64,000 bases of DNA from Gammaproteobacteria bacterium (GTDB lineage Bacteria > Pseudomonadota > Gammaproteobacteria > Steroidobacterales > Steroidobacteraceae). Position numbers and translations under genes: made by a program. The notes beneath the pieces are model-generated. The model saw only the letters and a list, made by a program, of their open reading frames with translations, was not told the origin of the DNA and did not search any database. The DNA lies in contig DAHXNE010000090.1 in NCBI GenBank assembly GCA_027366635.1, positions 17,961 to 81,960 on the forward strand. The letters are read 5' to 3'. The stretch's first letter is position 1, and every line of letters starts with the position of its first letter. Below, piece by piece: positions 38,304 through 47,971 of this stretch.

Positions 38304-41300
38304 CTATTTCAGCTGCAGTTTCAGACGGATGCGGCCCTTCCAAGGCTGCCCTTCGGTCTGGGTGGTGAGAAATACCCGTTTGATGTCGATCTTGTGGCCG
38401 GCGAGCAAGGCCCGCTCGATTCGCTCGGCGCGGGCCAGTCCCAACGCGGCGAGCGCCTTGCGCGCGGGGCGAACAGTCGGGCGCAACTGTGCGCGCAGCC
38501 AGTGAATCTCGGCCTGCTCATGCATGAATTTCCGTATGCGTCGCGCCTCGCGCGCGCTGCCGGGCAGCATATGCCCGAGCGCCGGCATGCTCTCGGCCGG
38601 TATCGGCAGATGCGCCGGATACACCGGCGGCTTGCCAAGCCGCGTGCGGTAGAGCGCCTCGAACCGGCGCAGCCTTTCGGGCAGCGCCAGCGTGAAGATG
38701 CCGGCCGGATGCGGATGCCGGTCGCCGGCCATGACCAGCGCGTCGATCCGGGCATCCTCGAGCGCAACGGCGTCCGCGGGGCCGGCCGGGCCGGCGGGAA
38801 TGTCAACTTGCAACGTCGGGCGGGCGGCGAGGGCGTGGGCCAGGGCTGACAGGCTCGCCGCGGCGCCGGGCGGCAGCGCCGCCGAGCCCGGGATGAACTG
38901 CACGTATCGGGCGTGCTGCGCGCCGGGGAACAACTGGCCGACGAGGTCGAAGGGCGCGAGTGCGGCCTTCTCGAGCAGGTGCTCCAGCATCTTCCAGACT
39001 ATCGAGGTGATGTGGAAACTCGGGTCGTTGAGCGAGCCGGTGACGGGCAGGTTGATGCGGATGACTCCGTCGGGGTTCTTCAGCAGCGCGGTCGCCAGCC
39101 GGATGGGCCAGCCCACGCTCTGCTTGCTGGCGCTCGGCCCGCCCCACTGCAACTGCCGCACGACGATGTGATGATCGGCGTGTAGCACGCGATCGACGAT
39201 GCGGTAATGGAACCGGGTGGTCAGCTCGCCCTTCGCGATGGCGTAGCCGGCGTACAGGTCGGAGTACGGATCGAAGATGGGCAGCTGGATGTCTTTGAAC
39301 GTGGCCCGGATGTTGGTGTCGCGGCCGAGACCGTATAAATTGAATTTGCCCGCGACCGTGACCGGCGAGAACCGGTCGATCACCTCTCCGGCAAGCGCGA
39401 TGCTCGCCAGCGCGTTGGGCGCGCTCGAGAGGTTGACTATCAGTCCGTGCAGCCGCCTGATCGGCGCGTCGAAGTGCGGCTCGACGGAGTCATCCGCGAA
39501 GGTGATCGATCCGTCGACGATGAGCAACCGGTTGACTTGGGCAAAGAACGCGGGACCGGTGGCCTTCGGCGACGGGAGTGGCGCGCGCGCGCGTACCGGG
39601 TGCGCGGGCATCAGCCCCGCCAGGTTCCAGCTGTGATTCGGGAGGATCGCGATCAGTCCGCTCGGAGCGACCAGGCGTACGAAGCGGATGTGCAGCCGAT
39701 CGGGCCGATAGCGGATTTTGTGCAGCAGCAGCGCCTGCCAGCCGATCAGGGCGCTGCCGCTCTTGCGCTCGATCAGGTGCGCGTTGTACACGTCCACGTC
39801 GCCGGTGAAGCGCGCGAGCTTGCCGGCTGTGAGCGTGGCGGCGCCGGCGGCCCGAAGCGCCCCGGAATGGATCTCGACCGCCAGGGAGGCTGGCAGATAC
39901 GCGCTGAATGGTGCCAGCGGCACGTAGGCCATGGAGAGCGTGACTGTGCCGGATCTCGTGGCCGGCTCGATGCGTCCGGCCAGTTGCACGGATCCCTGTC
40001 GATCGACGCGAGCACTTAGATGGAACGGGACGACCCGCGATGGATTGTCGCTCAGCGAGCGCAGTGTGAAGGAGAGCGGCGCAATCCGCAGCCGTACCGC
40101 CGGCGAGACCGCGAGGTCGCGCACCGGCATCAGCGCGTCGCTCACGACAAGGCGGTTGAGCGCGACATGCCAGTGTCGCGCCGGGGAAACGGCGGCAGCG
40201 TGGGGCAGTGGATGCGCGGCGGGCGGCAGCCACAGCGTCAGATTCAAAGTGCCGTTCTTCTCGCGCGTCACCGGCAGCCGCAGTCCGGTGAGAACCAGCG
40301 AGGCGGCCCCGAGGCGCCGTCGGCGGGTATCGAAGCGAGTATCCGTGAGTTGTAGGTGTGCGAACTCGATCTGCTGGCCGCGTGCCGGGCCAGCCCCCGT
40401 CAGGCTCGCGTCCCGCACACTGAAGCGCCCCAGCGAGCCGTGCGCCGAGCGGCCCGCAAGCTGCAGCGCGCCGCCTTGCGCCGTCACACCGCCGATGTGC
40501 AACAGGCCATGCAAGCGCCCGCCGCCGTCGAGGGTCAGCGCCGTCGCGGCGAGCTGCAGGCCGGAGAGGCCGACAACCAGGCCCTTGCCGCCGTCCCGAA
40601 CAGTATAGCCGCCGCGCAGGCTGATGCGCCCGGCGGCCGGTGTCACCGGCAGGTTGCTCGGCAGCCACGGCGCGAGCAGTCGGACACCGAGGCCCGTCAG
40701 GGCGAGGGTTCCGGCCGAGGCGATCGGGGCCATGCCCACGGTGCCTTGCCACAGCAACCGCGCGCCGTCCTGGGCGCGCGCCTGGAGTGTGAATCGCCCG
40801 TCGGGAGCGCTCCAGGTGCGAAAGTGCGTCAGGTGCAATGAGATTGATGCGAGAGTCATGTGCGCCGCCGGCGTGCGGCGCCGATCGGTGAGGTGGATCT
40901 GACCCTGCTCTAGAGTCAGCTTCTCGATGCGTACGGCGGTCGCCGCAGTGCCGCTCGGGCTCGATGCGGTCCGGAGCGCATCGAGGTTGATCGTCCCGTC
41001 GCGTCGGATACGCACGTGGACCACGGGCTGTTCGAGGTCGAGCAGCGTGATGCGATACGCCCGTTCGAATGCCGACAGCGGCGCGACGCCAATGCGCAGC
41101 AAGGCGATCGTCGCGAGCGGCCGGCCGCGTTCCGTCAAGCCGATGCCGCGAATCGAGGCGGTGAATCGGATCGGGTCGACCTTGATCGGTCCGAGCGCGA
41201 GCTTCAGACCCGGGTGCGCGGCGGCCCAGCGCATTGCCGCCGAGCGAATCAAGCGCGGTGCGAGCACATAACCGACCCACAGGTAGGCACCTGCGAGCAG

Positions 41301-41366
41301 TACGACGGCCCCCAGACCCATCAGCCAGCGCCGCTGGAGTCGGCGGATCGTCATTCGAAAAGGCAT
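38304..41366 (-). CDS. Large DUF748 / AsmA-like envelope protein
   Basis: This 1020-aa protein has one N-terminal transmembrane helix (about 15-35) and a very long periplasmic part rich in beta strands. Segments such as LRIGVAPLSAFERAYRITLL, VARLTLDGGG-like repeats, RFSPVTVAGKFNLYG and VRQLQWGGPSASKQSVGWPI are typical of DUF748 (AsmA/TamB-like superfamily). Such proteins are thought to bridge the periplasm and influence lipid transport. The C-terminal 180 residues resemble an OmpA-like peptidoglycan-binding layout only weakly. It is convergent with the PanE-like gene. Confidence 0.8.
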   Translation of the reverse strand: MPFRMTIRRLQRRWLMGLGAVVLLAGAYLWVGYVLAPRLIRSAAMRWAAAHPGLKLALGPIKVDPIRFTASIRGIGLTERGRPLATIALLRIGVAPLSAFERAYRITLLDLEQPVVHVRIRRDGTINLDALRTASSPSGTAATAVRIEKLTLEQGQIHLTDRRRTPAAHMTLASISLHLTHFRTWSAPDGRFTLQARAQDGARLLWQGTVGMAPIASAGTLALTGLGVRLLAPWLPSNLPVTPAAGRISLRGGYTVRDGGKGLVVGLSGLQLAATALTLDGGGRLHGLLHIGGVTAQGGALQLAGRSAHGSLGRFSVRDASLTGAGPARGQQIEFAHLQLTDTRFDTRRRRLGAASLVLTGLRLPVTREKNGTLNLTLWLPPAAHPLPHAAAVSPARHWHVALNRLVVSDALMPVRDLAVSPAVRLRIAPLSFTLRSLSDNPSRVVPFHLSARVDRQGSVQLAGRIEPATRSGTVTLSMAYVPLAPFSAYLPASLAVEIHSGALRAAGAATLTAGKLARFTGDVDVYNAHLIERKSGSALIGWQALLLHKIRYRPDRLHIRFVRLVAPSGLIAILPNHSWNLAGLMPAHPVRARAPLPSPKATGPAFFAQVNRLLIVDGSITFADDSVEPHFDAPIRRLHGLIVNLSSAPNALASIALAGEVIDRFSPVTVAGKFNLYGLGRDTNIRATFKDIQLPIFDPYSDLYAGYAIAKGELTTRFHYRIVDRVLHADHHIVVRQLQWGGPSASKQSVGWPIRLATALLKNPDGVIRINLPVTGSLNDPSFHITSIVWKMLEHLLEKAALAPFDLVGQLFPGAQHARYVQFIPGSAALPPGAAASLSALAHALAARPTLQVDIPAGPAGPADAVALEDARIDALVMAGDRHPHPAGIFTLALPERLRRFEALYRTRLGKPPVYPAHLPIPAESMPALGHMLPGSAREARRIRKFMHEQAEIHWLRAQLRPTVRPARKALAALGLARAERIERALLAGHKIDIKRVFLTTQTEGQPWKGRIRLKLQLK

Positions 41367-41604
41367 GTTTTTATAACTCCCTGGCGTCCCGTCCCGTGCC
41401 CGCGGCTCGCCGCACGTGGGCGACGGGCCGCTCTGTTTCGGGCAGATTCGGCGAGAACGTTGCCGCCTAGTTTAATCCGTCCTTCGGCCGGGAACGAGCC
41501 GGGCGGGTGGGGCGCCCCTGCCTGGCGCGGCGCGCCTGGGCGGCCGACGGACCGACCCGGCCGCACGCGACGCCCGAGCTCCTCAGCTGTTACGATTCGG
41601 CGCA

Positions 41605-42177
41605 ATGCAAGCTTTCCTCGCCAGCCTCTGCGCAGTCGCGATCGCGGAGATCGGTGATCGCACACAACTGCTGTTGCTGGTGCTGGCGGCCCGGCACCGT
41701 CGCCCCTGGCCGATCCTGGCGGCGATGCTCGCGGGTACGCTTGCAAGCAGTATGCTCGCGGCATTGATCGGCGAGCGCCTGGGCTCGGCACTCAATCCGC
41801 GGGTGATCAATCTCCTGGTGGGTGTCAGCTTGGTCGCCATGGCGCTGTGGGCATTGAAGCCCGAGGTAGCCCGCGAGCAAGGCGTGTCCCTGCCGTCCCG
41901 CGGACTGTTCTGGAGCACATTGGTGAGCTTCGTCATCGCCGAGATGGGCGACAAGACGCAGATCGCCACCGCAGTGCTGGCCGCCGCATACCACAATGTC
42001 ACTGCGGTGGTGGCCGGCTCGAGCCTCGGGATCGCGCTCGCCTGCGCGCCGGCGGTGCTCATCGGCAAGGCGCTTTCGGCGCGTTTGCCCTTGCAGGCGA
42101 TCCGGGTCGTCTCGAGCCTGCTCTTTCTGGGACTCGGCGTGCTGTTTCTGGTGCGCGCCGCGCGCGGCACGCCCTGA
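41605..42177 (+). CDS. UPF0016/GDT1 family transporter, probable Mn2+ exporter
   Basis: This 190-aa protein consists of six predicted helices in two inverted halves, each with the family motif E-x-G-D-(K/R)-T: EIGDRTQ (about 14-20) and EMGDKTQ (about 112-118). Family members (MneA, GDT1, TMEM165) move Mn2+ or Ca2+. No yybP-ykoY riboswitch was found upstream. It is convergent with the MerR-type regulator, 6 nt apart. Confidence 0.87.
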   Translation: MQAFLASLCAVAIAEIGDRTQLLLLVLAARHRRPWPILAAMLAGTLASSMLAALIGERLGSALNPRVINLLVGVSLVAMALWALKPEVAREQGVSLPSRGLFWSTLVSFVIAEMGDKTQIATAVLAAAYHNVTAVVAGSSLGIALACAPAVLIGKALSARLPLQAIRVVSSLLFLGLGVLFLVRAARGTP

Positions 42178-42183
42178 GACGAC

Positions 42184-42630
42184 CTATCGCTGCGGCCGAA
42201 GCTCGGGCGTTTCCGGCAGCTGCGGCGCACCGGGACCGTCGCCGCCGAGGGCCTGGAGAATCGGACAATCGGCCGCATCGCCATGACCTGGGCAGGCGGC
42301 AATGAGCGTCGCCAGTCCCTCACGCACGCATTGCAACGCCGCGATGCGCGCCTCGACATCGTTGAGCTTCACTTGTGCGGCGCGTTTGACTCGTGCGACA
42401 TCACGCCCTTTGGACAGTGCCAGCAGCTCACGGATCTCCTGCAGCGAGAATCCGAGGGCCTGTGCCCGGCGGATGAACCGCAGTCGTGCGAGCTCGATGA
42501 CGCCATAGCGGCGATATCCGGATGGAAGACGTGATTTGGGCGCGAGCAGTCCGCTGCGCTCGTAGTAGCGGATCGTGTCGATGCGCACCCCCGCCCTGCG
42601 GGCGAGCGCGCCAATGCCGAGGCTGTCCAC
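42184..42630 (-). CDS. MerR-family metal-responsive regulator
   Basis: This 148-aa regulator has an N-terminal winged helix (1-70, GIGALARRAGVRIDTIRYYERSGLL), a coiled-coil dimerisation helix and a C-terminal metal loop ACPGHGDAADCPIL with two cysteines, as in heavy-metal MerR proteins. Its own promoter (42660-42691) has the long spacer typical of MerR targets, which supports autoregulation. Metal and regulon are unknown; the convergent Mn/Ca-type transporter is a tempting but unproven partner. Confidence 0.9.
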   Translation of the reverse strand: MDSLGIGALARRAGVRIDTIRYYERSGLLAPKSRLPSGYRRYGVIELARLRFIRRAQALGFSLQEIRELLALSKGRDVARVKRAAQVKLNDVEARIAALQCVREGLATLIAACPGHGDAADCPILQALGGDGPGAPQLPETPELRPQR

Positions 42631-42659
42631 TGCGCGGCTCCCGTGTCGGCCGATGATTT

Positions 42660-42691
42660 ACTGTACACCATAGACTGTGGTCCAGGGTCAA
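42660..42691 (-). promoter_or_regulatory. MerR-type promoter with 20-nt spacer and operator
   Basis: On the minus strand TTGACC (42691-42686) and TACAGT (42665-42660) are 20 nt apart. The spacer contains the near-palindrome ACCACAGTCTATGGT. Overlong spacers bearing a dyad are the hallmark of MerR-activated promoters. It drives the regulator itself. Confidence 0.65.
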
Positions 42692-42864
42692 GGGTCTTTT
42701 GCGGTCGCCGGCGGCGCAAGCTCCTCGCGCGGGCTTTCTGAGCGGCCGGCGGCCGCCTTTGCTATTCTTGATCGCTTGGAACCACCGCGTCCGATGCCGG
42801 CCCGCGCGGCCCGGCCGTGCCGGGCACTGGGCGTCGTTCGCGGGGGGTGGATTTTTGGCTGTGG

Positions 42865-42975
42865 TGGCCCGCACCGGCTACTCCGCGACGACCAGTCGTG
42901 AACCCCGTCAGGGCCGGAAGGCAGCAGCGGCAGCGGCGATGTCGGGTGCCGGAGCACCCGCTGGTGCGGGCTGCC
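42865..42975 (+). ncRNA. ffs: Signal recognition particle 4.5S RNA
   Basis: The conserved SRP domain IV segment GTCAGGGCCGGAAGGCAGCA lies at 42907-42926. Outer arms GCCCGCACC (42867-42875) and GGTGCGGGC (42963-42971) pair perfectly, closing a hairpin of about 105 nt. The position just upstream of dnaX is the usual one. Ends are approximate. Confidence 0.88.
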
Positions 42976-43000
42976 TCCCAATCCGGCTGAGGCGGTTCAC

Positions 43001-44623
43001 ATGACCGATAGCTACATCGCGCTGGCGCGAAAATGGCGCCCCAAGGCGTTCAACGAGCTCGTGGGCCAGGACCACGTGAGCCAGGCACTGGTCAACGCGC
43101 TGCGATCCGGCCGCGTGCATCACGCGTTCCTGTTCACTGGCACGCGCGGCGTCGGTAAGACCTCCATTGCACGCATTCTCGCGAAATGTTTGAACTGCGA
43201 GGCCGGCGTCACCGATACGCCCTGCGGCCAATGCGCCAGCTGCCGCGAGATCGAGGCCGGGCGGTTCGTGGATCTGCTCGAAGTTGACGCCGCCTCGCGC
43301 ACCAAGGTCGACGATACGCGCGAGATCCTGGACAACGTGCAGTTCGCTCCAACGCGCGGCCGCTACAAGGTGTACCTCATCGACGAGGTGCACATGCTCT
43401 CGGCGCATTCGTTCAATGCGCTGCTGAAGACGCTGGAGGAACCCCCGCCGCACGTGAAGTTCCTGCTGGCGACGACCGACCCACAGAAGCTGCCCGTCAC
43501 CGTTCTGTCGCGGTGTTTGCAATTCAACCTCAAGCGCATTCCGACCGCGCAGATCGCCACGTCGCTGGGCACCGTGCTCGAGAGGGAGGGGATCACTTTC
43601 GAGCCGGCGGGCGTCGCGCTGGTGGCACAGGCCGCCGATGGGAGCATGCGCGACGCACTCTCGCTGCTCGATCAACTGATTGCTTTCGGCGGTGGGAGCG
43701 TCACGGAGGCCGAGGCGCGCGCCATGCTCGGTACCGTGGCGCGCGATCACGTGGTACAGCTCGCCGGGCGGCTGGCCGCCGGTGAGGTCCCGGAGTTGCT
43801 TCGCTTCGCGCGCTCGCTCGAGCAGTGGGCGCCGGATTACGCCCAGTTGCTCGATGAGCTCGCGGCGCTGCTCACGCGCGTCGCGCTCAAGCAGGTCGTG
43901 GGGGAGGCGTACGAGGGCGATGAGCTGTATGCACCGGAATTGATCGCCCGCCTCGCCGGCGAGCTCGCGGCCGAGGATGTGCAGCTCTACTATCAAACGG
44001 CCATCATGGGCCGGCGCGACTTGCCGCTCGCGCCCGATCCGCGGACGGGCTTCGAGATGACACTGCTGAGGATGATCGCATTCCGCCCGAGTGAGCCGCG
44101 AACGCCGCTCGCCCAGCCGGTGGCGACGTCGGCTGCGGCTAGCTCCGGGCGCGCGGCCGCGAGGCCCGAGGCGCCCTCTGCGCGGTACTCGACGCAGACC
44201 GAGTCGGCCGGACATGGAACAGTCGTGGGCAGCGAGCCGGCGGGCGACGGGGAGTGGAGCGCGCTGTTGGGACAACTCGATCTGCAGGGCGCGGCGCGTC
44301 AGCTGGCCAGTCACTGCGTGCTCATCGCTCGCGAAGGGGTGCGTGTGAAGCTAGCCCTGGATCCGCGCAGCGGCTCCCTGCGCACCGCCTCCCTGGAGGA
44401 GAAGCTCGCGCAGGCGCTTTCACGGCACTTCGGCGAGCCGGTCCGGTTGGAGTTCCTCGCCGCATCCGAGCCCGGCGAAACACCGGACCAGGCGCGGCAG
44501 CGCGCCGCGCGCGAGCGCTCGGACGCCGCTCGCCGCGCGTTCGAGTCCGACCCGGGCGTACAAAGCTTTCGCGAGCGCTTTGGAGCGGAGGTGATCTCCG
44601 AGACCGTCCGCCCCGTGAAGTGA
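43001..44623 (+). CDS. dnaX: DNA polymerase III subunits gamma/tau
   Basis: This 540-aa clamp-loader ATPase has Walker A GTRGVGKT, zinc cysteines (LNCEAGVTDTPCGQCASC), Walker B YLIDEVHML and sensor segments to about residue 370, followed by a linker and a tau-specific C-terminal domain. It loads the beta clamp at the replication fork. The total length is on the short side for tau. I saw no A-rich slippery run followed by a structure, so a frameshifted gamma product is not supported. Confidence 0.95.
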   Translation: MTDSYIALARKWRPKAFNELVGQDHVSQALVNALRSGRVHHAFLFTGTRGVGKTSIARILAKCLNCEAGVTDTPCGQCASCREIEAGRFVDLLEVDAASRTKVDDTREILDNVQFAPTRGRYKVYLIDEVHMLSAHSFNALLKTLEEPPPHVKFLLATTDPQKLPVTVLSRCLQFNLKRIPTAQIATSLGTVLEREGITFEPAGVALVAQAADGSMRDALSLLDQLIAFGGGSVTEAEARAMLGTVARDHVVQLAGRLAAGEVPELLRFARSLEQWAPDYAQLLDELAALLTRVALKQVVGEAYEGDELYAPELIARLAGELAAEDVQLYYQTAIMGRRDLPLAPDPRTGFEMTLLRMIAFRPSEPRTPLAQPVATSAAASSGRAAARPEAPSARYSTQTESAGHGTVVGSEPAGDGEWSALLGQLDLQGAARQLASHCVLIAREGVRVKLALDPRSGSLRTASLEEKLAQALSRHFGEPVRLEFLAASEPGETPDQARQRAARERSDAARRAFESDPGVQSFRERFGAEVISETVRPVK

Positions 44624-44675
44624 TCCGGCGTTGGCGCTGCCGGCAACCTATTGGTGACTATCGAGGAGCGACCTC

Positions 44676-44999
44676 ATGCGAGGCAATATCAATCAGTTGA
44701 TGAAGCAGGCCCAGGCCATGCAGGAATCGATGCAGAAGGCGCAGGAGGAGATCGGCCGCATGGAAGTGCTCGGGGAGTCCGGCGGCGGCATGGTCAAGGT
44801 CACGATGACCGGCCGGCACGAAGTGCGGCGCGTTCAGATCGAGCCCGCGGTGATCGGCGACGATCGCGAAATGCTCGAGGACCTCGTGGCGGCAGCAGTG
44901 AACGACGCGGTGCGCAAGGTCGAGGTGAGCACGCAGGAAAAGATGTCGTCGCTCACCGCCGGGCTGCAATTGCCCCCGGGAATGAAGCTTCCATTCTGA
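44676..44999 (+). CDS. ybaB: Nucleoid-associated protein, YbaB/EbfC family
   Basis: This 107-aa small DNA-binding dimer has the family opening [20 protein letters not shown] and the core [20 protein letters not shown]. Downstream of dnaX and 7 nt before recR, the conserved dnaX-ybaB-recR order. GGAG precedes the ATG at 44664. Confidence 0.95.
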   Translation: MRGNINQLMKQAQAMQESMQKAQEEIGRMEVLGESGGGMVKVTMTGRHEVRRVQIEPAVIGDDREMLEDLVAAAVNDAVRKVEVSTQEKMSSLTAGLQLPPGMKLPF

Positions 45000-45006
45000 G
45001 CGAGTA

Positions 45007-45603
45007 GTGAAGTATTCCCCGCGTCTGGCCCAGCTGATCGAGGCGCTGCGCGCGCTGCCCGGTGTAGGCCCGAAGAGCGCCCAGCGCATGGCGTTCCAGC
45101 TCCTTCAGGATGGGCGATCGGCCGCCCACACCCTCGCTCAGTCGCTGGAGGCGGCACTTGCGGCGGTCAAACCCTGCCGGCGCTGCCGCATGTTCGCCGA
45201 GGAGGATCTGTGCGCGATCTGCGCCTCGCCGCAGCGCGAGGCAGGGTTGCTGTGCGTCGTCGAGACACCCGCCGATGTTATCGCCGTCGAGCAATCGGGC
45301 AGCTACCGGGGGCGCTACTTCGTGCTGATGGGACATCTGTCGCCTCTGGATGGCATGGGTCCGGAGCAGCTCGGCGTGCGCGAACTCGAGGCGATCCTCG
45401 ATGAGGGTGGGCTGCGCGAATTGATCCTGGCCACAAACCCCACAGTTGAAGGCGAGGCGACCGCGCATTTCCTGGCCGAGCTGGCCCTGCGCCGCGGCTT
45501 GCGCGCCAGCCGCATTGCCCACGGGGTGCCGATCGGAGGGGAGATCGAGTACGTCGACGGAGGCACGCTGGCGCGCGCGCTGAGCGGTCGGCAGAGCATT
45601 TGA
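45007..45603 (+). CDS. recR: Recombination mediator RecR
   Basis: This 198-aa RecFOR-pathway protein helps load RecA at gaps. A helix-hairpin-helix ([14 protein letters not shown]) is followed by a zinc site ([16 protein letters not shown]) and a Toprim domain ([16 protein letters not shown]). The start is GTG 45007. Confidence 0.95.
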   Translation: MKYSPRLAQLIEALRALPGVGPKSAQRMAFQLLQDGRSAAHTLAQSLEAALAAVKPCRRCRMFAEEDLCAICASPQREAGLLCVVETPADVIAVEQSGSYRGRYFVLMGHLSPLDGMGPEQLGVRELEAILDEGGLRELILATNPTVEGEATAHFLAELALRRGLRASRIAHGVPIGGEIEYVDGGTLARALSGRQSI

Positions 45604-45637
45604 TTCGAGTGCGTCCTCAGCCACGGCGCGAGCCGTG

Positions 45638-46537
45638 CTAGCGCTTCGTCATGAGAGTCTCGCGTAGGCGGCGCAGACGCCGGTAGCTCTCGTAGCGGCG
45701 CGCGTGCATCTCGCCGCGCTCGACGGCGGCGCGTACCGCGCAATCGGGCTCGCGCAGGTGCTGGCAGTCCAGGAAGCGGCAGCCGCCGGCCAGCCGTGCC
45801 ACCTCCTTGAATCCGAGCGAGCGCGCATCGAGGGCGGCCAGTGCCGGGGCGAAATCACGCACCCCCGGGGAATCGGCGAGTTGGCCTCCGCCGGCGAGTG
45901 CGTACAGGCGCGAGGCGGTGGTGGTGTGGCGCCCCTCCTGCTCTCGTGCCAGCGACCCGATCGCGATGTCCGCGTCCGGGATCAGTCGTGCCGCCAGCGA
46001 TGATTTGCCCACGCCCGACTGGCCGACCAAAGCGGCCAAGCGTCCACCGCAGGCCGCGGCCAGCGCATCGAGGCCGGTGCCGGCGGCTGCCGAGAGGGTG
46101 ATGAGCCGGTAGCCCGCCAGCGCATGGCCCTGTAGTTGAGCCTGGAGCGCGGTAGCGACGCCGAGGTCGGCCTTGTTGATCACCAGTGCCGCCTCGATGC
46201 CGGCCGATTCGGCGGCGGCGAGGTAGCGGTCAGCGACGAACAAGTCGGGCTCGGGAAGCGGTGCGATGACTACCAGCAGCAGCTGGAGATTGGCCAGCAC
46301 CGGCTCGGCACCGCCGCGCGCATTGCTGCGGTATAGGGCGGTGCGCCGTGGCAGCACTTCGAGGACGTGCACCTCCGCGTGGCGCTCATCCAGACGGCAG
46401 CGCACGGTGTCGCCGCAGACGATGGAAAGCGCGCGTCCGAGCGGTCGGCCCGGGAATTCGCGCCCGTCCGCAAGGCGCAGGCGCACTTGGCGGCCAAAGG
46501 CGCCGATCACGCATGCATCGAACGTTGCTACACTCAT
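45638..46537 (-). CDS. rsgA: Ribosome small-subunit-dependent GTPase RsgA
   Basis: This 299-aa circularly permuted GTPase acts late in 30S subunit maturation. An OB-fold N-terminus is followed by NKAD (G4), P-loop [10 protein letters not shown] (G1) and DSPGVRDF (G3) in permuted order, then a zinc knuckle with C..CxH..C in [17 protein letters not shown] 46537 is the only start just before the OB fold; a longer open frame upstream is antisense to orn. It is divergent from orn, 33 nt apart. Confidence 0.95.
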   Translation of the reverse strand: MSVATFDACVIGAFGRQVRLRLADGREFPGRPLGRALSIVCGDTVRCRLDERHAEVHVLEVLPRRTALYRSNARGGAEPVLANLQLLLVVIAPLPEPDLFVADRYLAAAESAGIEAALVINKADLGVATALQAQLQGHALAGYRLITLSAAAGTGLDALAAACGGRLAALVGQSGVGKSSLAARLIPDADIAIGSLAREQEGRHTTTASRLYALAGGGQLADSPGVRDFAPALAALDARSLGFKEVARLAGGCRFLDCQHLREPDCAVRAAVERGEMHARRYESYRRLRRLRETLMTKR

Positions 46538-46570
46538 CGTTCCCCGATTATCACACTCCGCGAGCCGTGC

Positions 46571-47134
46571 ATGCGCAGCGCCGACAACCTGATCTGGATC
46601 GACCTGGAAATGACGGGTCTGAAACCCGAGAGCGACGTCATCCTCGAGATCGCCACCGTGGTCACGGACAAGGCGCTCAACGTACTGGCCGAAGGGCCGG
46701 TGATCGCAGTCCATCAGGACGAGACGACGCTCGCGGGCATGGACGAGTGGAACCAGAAGCAGCACGGCGGCTCGGGGTTGCTCGCCCGCGTGCGGGCCAG
46801 TAGTGTGGACACTGCGGAGGCGCAGGCGCGGACCCTCGAGTTCCTCATGCCGCTCGTGCCGCCAGGCGCTGCACCGATGTGCGGCAACAGCATCTGCCAG
46901 GACCGGAGATTTCTTGCCCGGCTCATGCCGCGTCTCGAGCGATTCTTTCACTATCGCAATCTCGACGTGAGCACGCTGAAGGAGTTGGCGCGCCGCTGGG
47001 CACCCGAGGTGCTCGATGGACTCGTGAAACAGGAGGCACACCTGGCGCTCGCGGACATCCAGGAATCGATTCGCGAACTGCGCCATTACCGCGCCAAGCT
47101 GTTCCGACCCGCTTACGGAGGGGAATCCGGCTGA
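46571..47134 (+). CDS. orn: Oligoribonuclease
   Basis: This 187-aa DEDDh exonuclease degrades 2-5 nt RNA and pGpG. Motifs are IDLEMTGL (I), [12 protein letters not shown] (II) and [11 protein letters not shown] (III with the catalytic H and D). Length fits the family. A hairpin follows directly after the stop. Confidence 0.96.
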   Translation: MRSADNLIWIDLEMTGLKPESDVILEIATVVTDKALNVLAEGPVIAVHQDETTLAGMDEWNQKQHGGSGLLARVRASSVDTAEAQARTLEFLMPLVPPGAAPMCGNSICQDRRFLARLMPRLERFFHYRNLDVSTLKELARRWAPEVLDGLVKQEAHLALADIQESIRELRHYRAKLFRPAYGGESG

Positions 47135-47160
47135 CCGGCCACGGCCAGTGGCCGGGTTTT
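47135..47160 (+). terminator. Probable intrinsic terminator of orn
   Basis: CCGGCCAC and GTGGCCGG pair perfectly around loop GGCCA, beginning at the base after the orn stop, and are followed by GTTTT. This is the best intrinsic terminator in the window. Confidence 0.65.
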
Positions 47161-47228
47161 GGGCAAAAACCACGCTTTTTGCCCAAAACCGCGCTGGGCG
47201 GGGCAGGCGCCCCGATCCGGCGCTTATT
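47157..47228. repeat. Dispersed structured repeat, copy B
   Basis: Hairpin 1 is GGGCAAAAA - CCACGC - TTTTTGCCC (47161-47184, flanked by TTTT/AAAA). It is followed by the GC-rich palindrome GCGCTGGGCGGGGC - AGGC - GCCCCGATCCGGCGC and CTTATTGAT. Hairpin 1 has the same loop as copy C with a different but fully paired stem. Confidence 0.8.
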
Positions 47229-47307
47229 GATAGTTGTCCATCGACTGACAGTCGACCCCGAGTCATGAAGCGGCCCGGCACGATCACAGGCACAAGGAGG
47301 TGCTCCG

Positions 47308-47399
47308 CCGCCGCAGGTGGCGGACGTTGAGCCAAGAACCACGCTTCTTGGCACAACGGCGCTGGGCGGGGCAGGAGCCCCGATCCAGCGCTTATTAAA
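47308..47399. repeat. Dispersed structured repeat, copy C (three hairpins)
   Basis: The order is a CCGCC/GGCGG mini-hairpin (47308-47323), GCCAAGAA - CCACGC - TTCTTGGC (47331-47352), and GCGCTGGGCGGGGC - AGGA - GCCCCGATCCAGCGC (47359-47391), then CTTATTAAT. It is the fullest copy; copy A lacks the middle hairpin, copy B the first. Confidence 0.8.
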
Positions 47400-47450
47400 T
47401 AGCATGGAAATTGTCCGTGCCCGTGGTAAAAGCGCCATCGGACACGACGC

Positions 47451-47478
47451 TTGCGCTGTCCTGTCCCTCCGCTATAGT
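47451..47478 (+). promoter_or_regulatory. Promoter of the DUF1249 gene
   Basis: TTGCGC (47451-47456) and TATAGT (47473-47478) are 16 nt apart. The -10 ends only 7 nt before ATG 47486, so transcription would begin at or within a base or two of the start codon. Confidence 0.55.
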
Positions 47479-47485
47479 CGGGCAG

Positions 47486-47944
47486 ATGCGCAATGAGACA
47501 TTGACTCCGGTTTCCTGGCGGGCCCGACCCCGCAGTTTTGTGGCGCTCATGGGCCTGTACGAGAGCAATTACATTCGGCTCTTGCGGCTTGCCGGGGCGC
47601 TGGGCGGGCTCGCCGGAACGTGTCGCTCGCGGGTGGAAGGTGACTGCGATCTGCTGCTTACGGTGGTTGAGCGCTGCGCGTACACCAGCATTCTGGAGCT
47701 CACCTACGAACTGCTGGACGGGAATGAGCCGGTGCGTTTTCCGCAGATGCGCTTACGCGTGTACCACGATGCGCGGCTCGTCGAGGCGGAGCGTTGCCCG
47801 GGCTCTACAGCCGAGGTCACGTTTCGGGATGGGCGATGCCCAGAGCGTGAACTGCATCAGCGCTGGGTGCGAAATATGATGTTAAACAAATGGTTGGAGT
47901 ATTGTGCGGAGCGTGGTCATCGCTTCGCCGCACCTGTCATGTGA
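47486..47944 (+). CDS. DUF1249 family protein (YqiB-like)
   Basis: This 152-aa conserved protein of unknown function is related to E. coli YqiB. Family segments are FVALMGLYESNYIRLLRL (about 20-37), TSILELTYEL and FPQMRLRVYHDARLVEAERC, ending in NKWLEYCAERGH. It is cytosolic with no signal or helices. ATG 47486 gives the expected length; its promoter implies a leaderless message. Confidence 0.85.
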   Translation: MRNETLTPVSWRARPRSFVALMGLYESNYIRLLRLAGALGGLAGTCRSRVEGDCDLLLTVVERCAYTSILELTYELLDGNEPVRFPQMRLRVYHDARLVEAERCPGSTAEVTFRDGRCPERELHQRWVRNMMLNKWLEYCAERGHRFAAPVM

Positions 47945-47971
47945 TTCCCGGCGGCACGCGCCGCACCGGTG

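Noticed and set aside
41367..41604. Possible yybP-ykoY manganese riboswitch before the UPF0016 gene
   Set aside because: I looked for the conserved loop segments of that aptamer and did not find them.
43001..44623. Programmed frameshift in dnaX
   Set aside because: No A-rich slippery heptamer with downstream structure was seen.
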